Below, one piece after another: positions 35,601-46,918 of a DNA stretch of 64,000 nucleotides. Below the pieces are notes generated by a model. The model saw only the letters and a program-made list of their open reading frames with translations. It did no database searches and had not been told where the DNA came from. Position 1 is the first letter of the stretch, and every line of letters starts with the position of its first letter. The stretch is from Megaustenia siamemsis (Eukaryota; Mollusca; Gastropoda; Stylommatophora; Ariophantidae), in contig JAVIAB010000102.1 in the NCBI GenBank assembly GCA_032433765.1, forward strand, positions 8,623,521-8,687,520, given 5' to 3'. Position numbers and translations under genes: made by a program.

Positions 35601-37782
35601 TCCACTGGGAGCTAAAAGGTAGAAGAAGAAAAAACAGAACGACTTGGAAAGTGTTTGTTGAAGACCTATGCTCCACTGGGAGCTAAAAGGTAGAAGAAGA
35701 AAAAACAGAACGACTTGGAAAGTGTTTGTTGAAGACCTATGCTCCACTGGGAGCTAAAAGGTAGAAGAAGAAAAAACAGAACGACTTGGAAAGTGTTTGT
35801 TGAAGACCTATGCTCCACTGGGAGCTGAAAGGTAGAAGAAGAAAAAACAGAACGACTTGGAAAGTGTTTGTTGAAGACCTATGCTCCACTGGGAGCTAAA
35901 AGGTAGAAGAAGAAAAAAACAGAACGACTTGGAAAGTGTTTGTTGAAGACCTATGCTCCACTGGGAGCTAAAAGGTAGAAGAAGAAAAAACAGAACGACT
36001 TGGAAAGTGTTTGTTGAAGACCTATGCTCCACTGGGAGCTAAAAGGTAGAAGAAGAAAAAACAGAACGACTTGGAAAGTGTTTGTTGAAGACCTATGCTC
36101 CACTGGGAGCTAAAAGGTAGAAGAAGAAAAAACAGAACGACTTGGAAAGTGTTTGTTGAAGACCTATGCTCCACTGGGAGCTAAAAGGTAGAAGAAGAAA
36201 AAACAGAACGACTTGGAAAGTGTTTGTTGAAGACCTATGCTCCACTGGGAGCTAAAAGGTAGAAGAAGAAAAAAACAGAACGACTTGGAAAGTGTTTGTT
36301 GAAGACCTATGCTCCACTGGGAGCTAAAAGGTAGAAGAAGAAAAAAACAGAACGACTTGGAAAGTGTTTGTTGAAGACCTATGCTCCACTGGGAGCTGAA
36401 AGGTAGAAGAAGAAAAAACAGAACGACTTGGAAAGTGTTTGTTGAAGACCTATGCTCCACTGGGAGCTAAAAGGTAGAAGAAGAAAAAAACAGAACGACT
36501 TGGAAAGTGTTTGTTGAAGACCTATGCTCCACTGGGAGCTAAAAGGTAGAAGAAGAAAAAAACAGAACGACTTGGAAAGTGTTTGTTGAAGACCTATGCT
36601 CCACTGGGAGCTAAAAGGTAGAAGAAGAAAAAACAGAACGACTTGGAAAGTGTTTGTTGAAGACCTATGCTCCACTGGGAGCTGAAAGGTAGAAGAAGAA
36701 AAAACAGAACGACTTGGAAAGTGTTTGTTGAAGACCTATGCTCCACTGGGAGCTAAAAGGTAGAAGAAGAAAAAAACAGAACGACTTGGAAAGTGTTTGT
36801 TGAAGACCTATGCTCCACTGGGAGCTAAAAGGTAGAAGAAGAAAAAAACAGAACGACTTGGAAAGTGTTTGTTGAAGACCTATGCTCCACTGGGAGCTAA
36901 AAGGTAGAAGAAGAAAAAAACAGAACGACTTGGAAAGTGTTTGTTGAAGACCTATGCTCCACTGGGAGCTAAAAGGTAGAAGAAGAAAAAAACAGAACGA
37001 CTTGGAAAGTGTTTGTTGAAGACCTATGCTCCACTGGGAGCTAAAAGGTAGAAGAAGAAAAAAACAGAACGACTTGGAAAGTGTTTGTTGAAGACCTATG
37101 CTCCACTGGGAGCTGAAAGGTAGAAGAAGAAAAAAACAGAACGACTTGGAAAGTGTTTGTTGAAGACCTATGCTCCACTGGGAGCTAAAAGGTAGAAGAA
37201 GAAAAAAACAGAACGACTTGGAAAGTGTTTGTTGAAGACCTATGCTCCACTGGGAGCTAAAAGGTAGAAGAAGAAAAAAACAGAACGACTTGGAAAGTGT
37301 TTGTTGAAGACCTATGCTCCACTGGGAGCTGAAAGGTAGAAGAAGAAAAAAACAGAACGACTTGGAAAGTGTTTGTTGAAGACCTATGCTCCACTGGGAG
37401 CTAAAAGGTAGAAGAAGAAAAAAACAGAACGACTTGGAAAGTGTTTGTTGAAGACCTATGCTCCACTGGGAGCTAAAAGGTAGAAGAAGAAAAAAACAGA
37501 ACGACTTGGAAAGTGTTTGTTGAAGACCTATGCTCCACTGGGAGCTAAAAGGTAGAAGAAGAAAAAAACAGAACGACTTGGAAAGTGTTTGTTGAAGACC
37601 TATGCTCCACTGGGAGCTAAAAGGTAGAAGAAGAAAAAACAGAACGACTTGGAAAGTGTTTGTTGAAGACCTATGCTCCACTGGGAGCTAAAAGGTAGAA
37701 GAAGAAAAAAACAGAACGACTTGGAAAGTGTTTGTTGAAGACCTATGCTCCACTGGGAGCTAAAAGGTAGAAGAAGAAGAAG
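32640..37782 (+). repeat. 71-72-bp tandem array of the LINE-A 3' terminus (~72 units)
   Basis: Each unit holds GTTTGTTGAAGACCTATGCT, CCACTGGGAGCTAAAAGG, TAGAAGAAGAAAAAACAGAA and CGACTTGGAAAGT. That is the last coding segment, stop region and GAA-rich tail of LINE-A in tandem. Units differ mainly in the A-run (6-8), A/G in AGCTAAAAG versus AGCTGAAAG, and rare losses. The last unit ends GAAGAAGAAGAAGAA directly at leader copy 3. Head-to-tail joints fall in A-rich sequence (GCAAAAAACAG versus GAAGAAAAAACAG). A 338-codon minus-strand frame arises because many units are 72 bp. Confidence 0.95.
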
Positions 37783-38965
37783 AACCCTAAACCTAAATTT
37801 TGTTGAAAAAATTAGAAACAGATTTATAATTCAAGTTTAGTATGTCGGTTCGGTGAGGGGAGATTACTCGTTTAGCATAAATAATTTAGGACACTAAACA
37901 CGACCTTTACCTTTTATTTTTATGGTAAGTCTAATACTGTAGTAATTTGATTAAGAGTACTTACAAATAATTACATTCACAATATTTTTTATTATAATAT
38001 ATAGTTGTAAAATAAGTAAAAGGGTGAAGTAGTCATATAGATTTCTAAAATAAATAAATGTAAAGTAGTCATATAGATAATATATAGTTGTAAAATAAAT
38101 AAAAATGTAAAGTAGTGAAATTATTATAATTTTTTTTTCTCCACCAGCTTTCACTTCTGACGAAGTCCTAGAGACTAGGAACTGAATTTTGCGTGTTAAT
38201 CCATTTTTCCCAGGCAGCCGTGTGTACAGGGATCCTTTACCACACAGGCAGAAAATTCCATCTTTGGAGGTATTCATATATTTGTTTTATCCATGAGTAA
38301 TTTACATTTGAAAATCAAATTAAAGAGAAATAAACAAAAAACTAATGCAGCAACACCAATAGATATAACGGCGTTAAACCAGAAAGATGTACAAGAAACT
38401 TATACTGTACAAGTAAAGAATACATATCAGAAGCTACTAGAAGAGGGGATTGAGCAGTACAGAAGAGAAAATCCTGAGGAAAAAAATCACAACAAAATGG
38501 CAATGCATAAAAAAACAGCATGCAAGAATCCTGCAACACCTTGCCCAAAAAGGTAAGTAGCAAAAATAAAAAATGGATAACGACAAAATATTAGAAAAAA
38601 TGGAAGAAAGAAAAGCGAAATAACACTGCCAGATACAAGGATATAGACAATGAAATACGGAGAATGTGCAAAAAGGCAAAAGAAGACTGGCTCAACCAAA
38701 GATGTCTAGAAATCGAAACTATGGAAAGTAAACAAAACCTAAGAGAGATGCACACAGAAATAAAGAGAATGACGAATAAAGACAAAAAAGCTACAGGAAT
38801 CGGATGTATAGCAAACAAAGAGGGAAGAATGCTATCAGACAACAAAGATATAATAGAAAGATGGCAAGAATATATAACAGAATTATTTCATGACGAAAGG
38901 GACAAAAAGCCAGACATAAAATGTACATACAACTATGAAATCCTGAAATCTGAAGTAATGAAATA
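37783..38965 (+). repeat. LINE-B leader and linker (copy 3)
   Basis: It begins inside the leader (CCCTAAACCTAAATTTTGTT, as at 30282) and runs through the hammerhead-like core (38157) and the EN tail. The LINE-B linker follows to LKSEV at ~38955, close to 16545-17745. Frames are broken near 38556 and 38640. It breaks before the RT and joins copy Z. Confidence 0.8.
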
Positions 38966-40985
38966 ACAATATATTCTTAAAAATGTGCATGTTTAAATAT
39001 AAAAAAAAAACTGTTAATATAATGTCTTAAAATGCACTAAGATTAAATATTATCAATCAAAGTCTATGTGCCATTAATTTATGATGCAAACGGGAAATAT
39101 TATTTTATATGAATATTTGAATGTATTATTCTCCTTGATTATTAAGGGAAGTCACTACAAGAATTTAATTTTTCGTTAAGTACAAGTTACTGTTTGTAGG
39201 GATAATTCCTTTAACTTTTTAGACAATTAATAATATTCTGTAAATATTAATCATTAGGCACGTTTAGCAATGCATATAGATTTAAAGTAATGTGATAGTT
39301 ATATGTGCTTCTAAGTTTTGTGCAAATTGTATGAAATTAATTTGATTTTAGATGGTAGCAAATAAAAAGTAGCCAGTATGCGTAATATTCAATTAGAACT
39401 CCACGATTTTACTCACAATCACATCCGGTGTAAACAATATATTAACCATTAGACGTGTTTAGCAATGCAAATAGATTTAATAAATTCAATAAATATATGT
39501 GCTTCTACGTTTTGTGCAAACTATAGGAAATTAATTTGTTTTTAAATTATAGCAATTTAAAATAATCCAGTATGCATACAATTCAACAATAATTCCACGA
39601 TTGTTATTTAAATGAGACCTATGTAAAAAAAATATATTTTATTTTCATCTTATCCTCACAAAATGCAGAGTGGATAGTCAAAATCAAATAATATTTCCAT
39701 GAACATGGAGACCATATTATTTCAGGTTCTCTAACAGAATTACTTAGAATATCTTCAAATAGTGATTAAAATGCATTTATAAATACTATTTCCACAGCTA
39801 CTTCAATTATTATTTTGAAAATGAATTAATATTCATTCATTATTATTCATTGTCTATTTGTCATGAAGGACGAAGAGATAGAGGGAATCAAATAGAAAAA
39901 AAATACCAGACAGCTTAAGATAATGGCTTGGCTGAAGATCAACAACAGAAATGATAACTGATGAGATCAAAAGTTGTGGAGAAGAATGATCACCTACAAC
40001 AGCAGGCCTGAAACTTGATGATGATGATTTTTCATGATTCTAACTTCAAAAAGAATTAAGTAAGTTTGCAACAGATAAAAATTATATATATATTAATAAG
40101 ATTACAATGTCATTCTAATATTACAAATAGTAATAAGAATTACCTTAATTGTTATATTAAAATTAAATAAATTAAATGAAATCAGTAACATTAATAGCTC
40201 TCTCACACACACTATTTACACTCACATTTCTTTTGTAGTCACAATTAATACAGTTCTGGATAAAAATGGATTAGAAGCTGTATCTTATAGACATTCTTAT
40301 CAAGTTATAGTTAGAGTATAAATAAAGAAGAAAATTTTCTTCAAAAATTAAGATACTTATTTTAGTACAAGACAATAAAACAAACTGCTCTCTTTGTTGA
40401 ATAAAAACAGACAGTATGTAAATTTAATTATTAATTCTAAACTTTGTTTTTTTTTTCAGTTTCTCACAATCATATTTATTTGAGAATCACACAGTGGATT
40501 GATTAAGGACAATGGTTGAATTTGAAAGAGAAAAAAATATATATAATTATGCCAATGTGAAGAGAAAAAAGAGCTCTACAGATAATTTATGGAAATTGTT
40601 CAGTAGGTATTTAAAAAAATCTTTTTAAAAAAAAAATTATCCTGAAATTGCCAAAAAATGAAACACCGGCTTTGCTGAAGAGCGGCATAGTACTTTTAAA
40701 AATCTCCCTTCTGTAATGATTTCACACATCATTAATGCTCTTTTAATTTCTAGAAATCATATAAGGGAATTCAAAATTGGTTGATGAGATATAAAAGCTA
40801 CCGTGATATCTCACAACTTTATGCTATATTTCACTCTAAAGAGTGTCAGATTAGTGATTCTATTAATTTTGTTATTTTACACATTAATGTATTACAAATA
40901 TTAGTAATATACATGTGTGTATGTCTCTCTGTCTGTCTCTCTGTCTATGAAAGTATTTTCCAACAAACCTTGTGTAATGTTGCTA
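38966..40985 (+). repeat. Duplicated segment, copy Z
   Basis: It contains counterparts of X (to ~40510) and Y (40680-40985). The internal ~200-bp dimer (39230-39420 and 39440-39610) is retained. A LINE-C scrap interrupts it at 39865. Its right end has a TCTG/TCTC microsatellite (40910-40950). Nothing coding is recognised before 41000. Confidence 0.75.
39865..40028 (+). pseudogene. LINE-C 3' end in copy Z
   Basis: GAAGGACGAAGAGATAGAGG, CAGACAGCTTAAGATAATGG and AGTTGTGGAGAAGAATGATC, followed by GATGATGATGAT, form the complement-equivalent of 14580-14760 and 24830-24990. X lacks it at the corresponding place (~14030), so it inserted after, or was lost from one side of, the duplication. Confidence 0.75.
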
Positions 40986-40999
40986 TTGCTGTCTTGCAG

Positions 41000-41094
41000 G
41001 TTTTGCCCACTTCTTGGCCAGGGATGATCCGTTTAGCCTTAGACAACGTCTTTCATGTTATATTAGACCATGATTGCAATCCAAAATTAAAAGT
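41000..41094 (+). other. Candidate internal exon (unidentified)
   Basis: A pyrimidine-rich tract ending CTTGCAG (40993-40999) is followed by 95 bp open in one frame (MIRLALDNVFHVILDHDC) and then GTAAGT, a consensus donor, at 41095-41100. The open frame extends upstream without a stop to 40781, so openness alone is weak evidence. I do not recognise the peptide. It lies ~2.2 kb upstream of the FBXL7-like exon on the same strand, but its sequence does not match FBXL7 as I know it. Confidence 0.2.
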
Positions 41095-41144
41095 GTAAGT
41101 CACTTTTGCTTCATAAATTGAACATAACAACAATGTTGTCTTGT

Positions 41145-41285
41145 GGGATTTCCAGCTGTTTGTTGCCAGTACATACTCTAATTATTCTTTGATCTTTGCC
41201 TTCAATGTTTATGCCGTCTAAAATTTGTATTATTTCTTGTACTTTACTTTATCAAATGCTCTGGTATAATCTATGAAACATATAT
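41145..41285 (-). pseudogene. LINE-C RT fragment
   Basis: The minus strand in broken frames resembles the YTKAFDKV region followed by EIIQILDGINIEGKDQRII and a YWQQ-like block, adjacent in LINE-C to the MYWQQKAAIRTG seen at 15239. An (AT)n run follows at 41280. Short, no ORF. Confidence 0.55.
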
Positions 41286-41489
41286 ATATATATAATTAGA
41301 TAAATTAATATATATCTTATTAGATAGTTTTTAAAAGTATTATTTTCTTTGGTTTGATTTGCATTCATGTGGAGCATAAAATAAATAAATATTCAGTTAA
41401 TAAATAATAGTCTATACAATAAATAAATATTCAGTAAATATTCAAATATTCATTTTAACTGTTTCAAACTTGTCTTCTTTATACTTTGT

Positions 41490-41745
41490 GGCTACCATGG
41501 AGCATCTTTCTGCTCTGTCTCTTGCTTTGATGATGAAGATTATCATAGGCTGATGTTAACATCTTTTTATGTTACTTGTCCATATTAGTCTTGGTCTACC
41601 TCTCCCTCTTTTACCTTGCATTTCCCCTTCCAAGATTACTTTTAGTAGACCATTGTGTCTTTTAACATGCCTCAAAAATCTCATTTGTCTTGTTTGAATT
41701 GTGTTTAGTAGTTCTCTTTTAATTTTTAGTTGTTTTAAGACTTCT
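41490..41745 (-). pseudogene. LINE-B 3' part, severed by a nested LINE
   Basis: The minus strand encodes HVKRHNGLLKVILEGEMQGK, the RGRGRPRLIWTSNIKRC block and KARDRAERCSMVAT, matching 18960-19200. The (ATG)n tail is lost. It continues across the nested insertion at 42280. Confidence 0.8.
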
Positions 41746-41755
41746 TCGTTTGTTT

Positions 41756-42269
41756 GTCAATCCAAATCATTGGACAGTTATCACCACTATTGTCCAACAC
41801 GGAAATAACGCTATAGGGCAAAATGAGCACTATACAATACAATCTTCATCCCAACTTTGTGCTACCAATGCCAGACCTGGACCTTAGATGCAAGAACTAT
41901 AAGAAAAATAACCTCTACTAAGATGAAATGTGTCAGACAAATAACAGGAAACAGTCTGAGAGATAAGATCACAAATTAAGAACTAAGGAGAAAGCTAGGA
42001 ATAGCCCCTACCATAGAATATATAAAGAAACAACAGATACAATTTTTTGCCCGCATCACAAAGCAGAAAAATCAAAACACAACACAATGAGCCTTCAACA
42101 AATGTGAGAATACCAGACCCAATGGTCGACCACGAAAAAGATGGATGGTTGGAATATTAGAAGCACTAGGAAACATTACAGCAGCCGAGGCAAACAGAAG
42201 AGTAAAAGACCACAAATTATATCTCCCTCGATGCTTAAAGGCAAATGAGGAAGGAAAGCAGAAGAAGAA
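41756..42269 (+). pseudogene. LINE-G 3' fragment nested in LINE-B, 10-bp target-site duplication
   Basis: Plus-strand broken frames give TWTLDARTIRKITSTKMKCV, GIAPTIEYIKKQQIQFFARI and NGRPRKRWMVGILEALGNI, a C-terminal LINE block of a type distinct from A, B and F. TCGTTTGTTT is present at 41746-41755 and 42270-42279, exactly bracketing the insert. The LINE-B reading resumes on the other side. It ends in GAAGAAGAA. Confidence 0.82.
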
Positions 42270-42279
42270 TCGTTTGTTT

Positions 42280-42868
42280 TCTTTTCTTTCCTTTCAATTC
42301 TTCCTATTCTTCTATAAATCCACATCTGAAAAGCTTAAATTTTCTGTTCTGTTTTCTTGTCTAATGTCCATCTTTCAGCACCATACATGAATGTTGAGAA
42401 GCTATAACATTTTGCTATTCTTAGTTTTAGTCCTGCTTTATTGGTTTTGATGTTAGTATATTTTTTATGACATTAAAATTACTTTCTGCCATTTTCTATT
42501 TTTTTCTCCAGTTTTCCATTTTCCGTCACTGGTTATAGTATGTTCAAAGTAGTTGTAGCTTTGAACTGTCTTCAAGTGTATTTCTTGAAATTTGATATCC
42601 ACTTGTAGGTTTTGAGTACTTTCTTTGTTTATGATCATGGTTTTAGTCTTTTTGATATTCATATCTAATCCATAGTTTTTGCTTATCATATTTATTTCAT
42701 TTAGTATTTGATGTAGATCTTCAGGATTTTCTGCTAGTAATACAGTATCATCAGCATATCTTATGTTACTGACTATCATTCCATTATTGTTTATGCCTGG
42801 CATCTTTGTGATGTTTTTAAAGATTTTCTCATTGATTAGTTTAAACAAGCTTGGTGATAGAATTTGTG
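42280..42868 (-). pseudogene. LINE-B RT fragment (inverted)
   Basis: The minus strand encodes ILSPSLFKLINEKIFKNI, VSNIRYADDTVLLAENPEDL (YADD present) and MNIKKTKTMIINKE, then the SYNYFEHTITSDGKWKT region, parallel to 18330-18720. It breaks off at ~42866, just 3' of where RQGC should be, so it is 5' truncated. Frame breaks occur near 42465. Confidence 0.85.
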
Positions 42869-43221
42869 TCACTGTTAAAATATTGACATATTTATATATG
42901 GCCTGCTTCAAAAATGTATTTACACATCTACCATTTTATGTGACAAGGTAGTTCAGCATTGCTTGATTCTGGTCACGACTTTTATAAAAGTCCTGTTGGT
43001 CATAAAAATTATGATTACTAACACCATTATTCCTCCATATATTAAAAGGAATGATGTTTAATTTGTACATGTTTACTAGTGTTATGTTTATGTACAATGT
43101 TTCAACATTTAAAGAAAAATATGATAGTTGTTGACAGATATTTATATGGACTATTTACAAACATTTACATATATATAATTGCTCACAAAAGCCTGTTATA
43201 AACTTTTTACAAATTTGTTTC
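42869..43221. other. AT-rich DNA upstream of FBXL7-like exon
   Basis: No LINE motif or coding frame is recognised. It may be intron. The last bases before the exon (TTTTTACAAATTTGTTTCATG then TTTACCAAG) are pyrimidine-moderate and end in AG at 43233, a plausible but weak acceptor. Confidence 0.35.
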
Positions 43222-43620
43222 ATGTTTACCAAGGTGTCAGACCAAGATGTCATTCACATTACTAAGATCTGCAACAAGCAATGCTACTTCAACGCTCAGG
43301 GCTGTGAGGCTATCTCAGACATTAGCTTAGATTTTCTGGCACAAAACTGCTCAAGACTTTGCTCGTTGGACATAAGCAAATGTGACATGACAGACGACGG
43401 ACTGTATGCCTTATCTATGCACTGTCCAAATCTACATAAACTCTAGATGAAGTCATGTGATGTAAAAACAGACAAAGGAATAGTGATGATTGCTTATAGG
43501 CACTCTTCATTTCAGCAGTTGCATGTCCAGAATTGTTGTCTGTCCCCTGATGCATATGCTATGGTTAGAAAGTACTGCAAGAGAGTCATCACAGAACACA
43601 AAAATCCAACAATTCTATAA
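43222..43620 (+). pseudogene. FBXL7-like: FBXL7-like terminal exon (F-box/LRR), one in-frame stop
   Basis: Cysteine-containing LRRs match the C-terminus of FBXL7: FNAQGCEAISDISLDFLAQN, CSRLCSLDISKCDMTDDGLY and CPNLHKL, then TAG at 43444-43446. The frame continues MKSCDVKTDKGIVMIAYRHS, QQLHVQNCCLSPDAYAM and VRKYCKRVITEHKNPTIL to TAA at 43618. Human FBXL7 ends in a comparable KRCVIEHTNPAFF. FBXL7 is a substrate-binding subunit of SCF ubiquitin ligases; the LRRs bind substrate. The stop falls where a Ser of the LSLKSC-like motif is expected, one base change from TCG. No F-box or upstream LRR is seen here. It is either a partial pseudogene, an exon of a decaying paralogue, or an assembly error at one base. 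Confidence 0.8.
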
Positions 43621-43674
43621 AGCAGTATTTATATTAATTTTGTTCTTTTGAGTTGTGTCCAACTTTTGTAATAG

Positions 43675-43965
43675 ATGAGGATGTTCTAAAAGAGTAACGA
43701 GTGTATTCTAAAAGACTAAAGGGATATTCTGAAAGACTAACGGGGATATTCTGAAAGAGTAATGGGGATATTCTAAAAGAGTAATCCGGATATTCTAAAA
43801 GAGTAATGTGGATGCTCTAAAAAAAATATCAAGGGTATTCTAAAAGTGTAATGGGAATGTTATAAAAGAGTAATGGGGATATTCTAAAAGAGTAATTAGG
43901 ATGCTGTGATTTTCTAATAGAGAAATTAGCATGTTCTAAAAGAGTAATTAGGATGTTCTAAAAGA
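43675..43965 (+). repeat. ~22-bp minisatellite
   Basis: About 13 diverged units of AATGGGGATATTCTAAAAGAGT lie just 3' of the FBXL7-like exon. GGATATTCT recalls the GGGATATTTTGT of the adjacent 19-bp array, but the rest differs. Confidence 0.85.
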
Positions 43966-44044
43966 GGCCAAATCAAAAATGAAAGCTAATTTCCAACATC
44001 AGGAGACATTCATCTCTTGGGGTCATGTCAGGAGAAGGGAACAA

Positions 44045-46615
44045 CTGTGATCTTTTGTGACAACTGGGATATTTTGTGACAGCTGGGATGTTTTGTTGCA
44101 GCTGGGATATTTTGTGACAGCTGGGATGTTTTGTTGCAGCTATGTAATAGGTGAGATATTTTGTGACAGCTGGGATATTTTGTGACAACTGAGATATTTT
44201 GTGACAACTGGGATATTTTGTTACAACTGGGATATTTTGATACAACTTTAATATTTTGTAACAGCTGGCATATTTTGAGAGTTATATTTTGTGACAGCTG
44301 GGATATTTTGTGACAGCTGAGATATTTTGTTACTGCTGGGGTTTTTTGTCATCTGGGATATTTTGTGACAGCTGGGCTATTTTGTGACAAATGACATATT
44401 TTGTGACAGCTGTGATACTTTGTTACTGCTGGGATATTTATGTGACATCTGGGATATTTTGTGATAACTGATATTTTGCGACAGCTGGAATATTTTGTTA
44501 CAGTTGGGATATTTTGAGTGAACTGATATATATTTTGACTGCTGGAATATTTTTTATTACAGCTGGGATATTGTGGTACAGCTGGCATATTTTATGAAAA
44601 ATTGTATATTTTGTGACAGCTGGAATATTTTGTTATGACTGGGATAAAATTGTTGTAGTTGGGATATTTTATGACAATTGACATATTTTGTGATAACTGT
44701 GATATTTTGTGACAGCTGAGATATTTTGTGACAGCTGAGATATTTTGTGACAGCTGAGATATTTTGTGACAGCTGAGATATTTTGTGACAGCTGAGATAT
44801 TTTGTTACTGCTGGGGTTTTTCGTTATCTGGGTTATTTTGTGACAGCTGGGATATTTTATGAAAACTGAATTACTTTATGACAGCTATGATATTTTGTGA
44901 TAGCAGATATTTTGTGACAGCAGCATGATTTTGTGATAAATGGGATATTTTGTGACAGCTGTATATTTTGTTACTGCTGGGATATTTTGTGACAGCTGCA
45001 TGATTTTGGGATAAATGGGATATTTTGTGACAGCTGTATATTTTGTTACAGGTGGGATATTTTGTGACATCTGGGATATTTTGTGACATCTGGGATATTT
45101 TATACCTGAGATATTTTGTGACAGCTGGAATATTTTGTGACAGCTGTGATATTTTGTGACAAATATTTTCTGTGACAGCTGGGATATTTTTCTGCAGCTG
45201 GGATATTTTGTGTGAACTGAGATATATTTTGACTGCTGGAATATATTTTATTACATCAGGGATATTTTGGTACAGCTGGTTTATTTTGTGACATTCAGGA
45301 TATTTTGTTACTGCTGTGATATTTTGTTACTGCTGTGACATTTTGTGATAGCTGGAAAATTTTTTTACCAGTGGGATACTTTTTTGCATGTGGGATATTT
45401 TCTGACAATACAATATGTGTGTTATAGCTTTGATATCTTGTGACAACTGAGATATTTTGTTGCAAATGAGGTTTTGTGACAGCTGTGATATTTGGACATT
45501 TTGTTACTGGTGTGACCAGTGGTTATAGGGTAGGGCTGAATGGGCTATATTAAGATTACGAGTGCTGTAAACATACCTCTTCCTGTGAATTGATTTTCTG
45601 CTGTGACATTTTGTGACATCTGATATATTTTGTAACATCTGGAATATTTCGTTACGACTGATAAAATTGTTCCAGTTGGGATATTTTCTGACAACTGAGA
45701 TATTTTGTTACAGCTGGGATATTTTGTGGCAACTGAGATATTTTATGACAACTGTGATGTTTTGTGACAGCTTGGATGTTTTGTTGAAGCTGGGATATTT
45801 TGTTATAGCTGTAACATTTTGTAACAAATGAGACATTTTGTGACAACTTTGGTATTTTTTTACAGCTGGGATTATTTGTGACAGCTGGGATGTTTTGTAA
45901 CTGCTGGGATATTTTGTAACTGCTGGGATATTTTGTGACAGCTGGGATATTTTGTGACAGCTGGGATATTATGTTACAACTGGGATATTTTGTTACTGCT
46001 GTGACAATTTGAGACAGCTGGATGATTTTGTGACAGCTGGGATATTTTGTGATAGCTGTATATTTTGTTACTGCTGGGATATTTTGTTACTTCTGGGATT
46101 TTTTGTGACATCTGGGATATTTTGTGACAGCTGTGATATTTTGTGACAAATGATATATTCTGTGACAGCTGAGATTTTTTTTGCAGCTGGGATATTTTGT
46201 GTGAAGTGAGATATATTTTGACTGCTGGAATATATTTTTTTTCATCAGGGATATTTTGGTACAGGTGATATATTTTGTGACAGCCAGTATATTTTGTTAC
46301 TGCTGGGATATTTTCTTACTGTTGTGACATTTTGTGACAACTGAAATATTTTGTGACAACTGAAATATTTTGTGACAGCTGAAATATTTTGTGACAGCTG
46401 GAATAAGTTTTTACCACTGTGATACTTAGCTTGTGGGATATTGTCTGACACCTAAAATATTGTGTTACATCTTTGATATTTTTTGACAACTGATATATTT
46501 TGTGACAACTCAGATATTTTATGTCAGCTAGGATATTTTGTGACAGCTGGAAGAGTTTGTGATAGCTGGGATATTTTGTGACAAATTCTATATTTTGTGA
46601 CTACTGGGATATTTG
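44045..46615 (+). repeat. 19-bp minisatellite array, second locus
   Basis: It uses the same unit as the first array (TTTTGTGACAGCTGGGATA) with the same variants (TTACTGCTGGG, ACAACTGAGATA) but lacks the highly uniform GCGACAGCTGG core. A ~90-bp non-repeat gap lies at about 45510-45600. Open frames are by-products. Shared flanks (40680-40985 left, 47502-48062 right) show it was duplicated together with the first array. Confidence 0.92.
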
Positions 46616-46635
46616 TGTGGGGGAAAAAAAGAAAA

Positions 46636-46888
46636 AAGTAAAGTATCCCTGTCACGCCAAGTGACGTATAGGTAATATGGTGTTAGTGACCATAAATTTT
46701 ACACACCTTCAGCACATGATTTTTGGGGTAATGAGGTCAGTATTATGCCCGTGCCACTTTACTTTACTAGAAAAAAATCTGGTACCTATTTAAGGCTGGG
46801 TGAACCGGAAGTCATCGATTGGGATCGAACCCTACCTCTTGTCCTTTGTAGTCCAGTTCACTAACCACTGAGCTGTCGTGGCTCCCCA
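46636..46888 (-). mobile_element. tRNA-derived SINE (inverted)
   Basis: The minus strand has box A as CAGCTCAGTGG (46865-46875) and box B GGTTCGATC (46823-46831). The body shows AAATCTGG-side motifs complementary to CAGATTTTTTTCTAGTAAAG, GGCACGGGCATAATACTG and ACCCCAAAAATCATG. It is very close to the + strand copy at 22868. An A/G-rich run at 46618-46638 lies at its 3' side. Confidence 0.85.
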
Positions 46889-46918
46889 GCAAGCATGGTA
46901 CTTGGTATTAATAATGAC

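Noticed and set aside
36665..37681. 338-codon open frame on the minus strand
   Set aside because: It lies wholly in the 71-72-bp array. The frame persists because many units are 72 bp and stop-free in that frame. The true sense is the LINE-A 3' end on the + strand.
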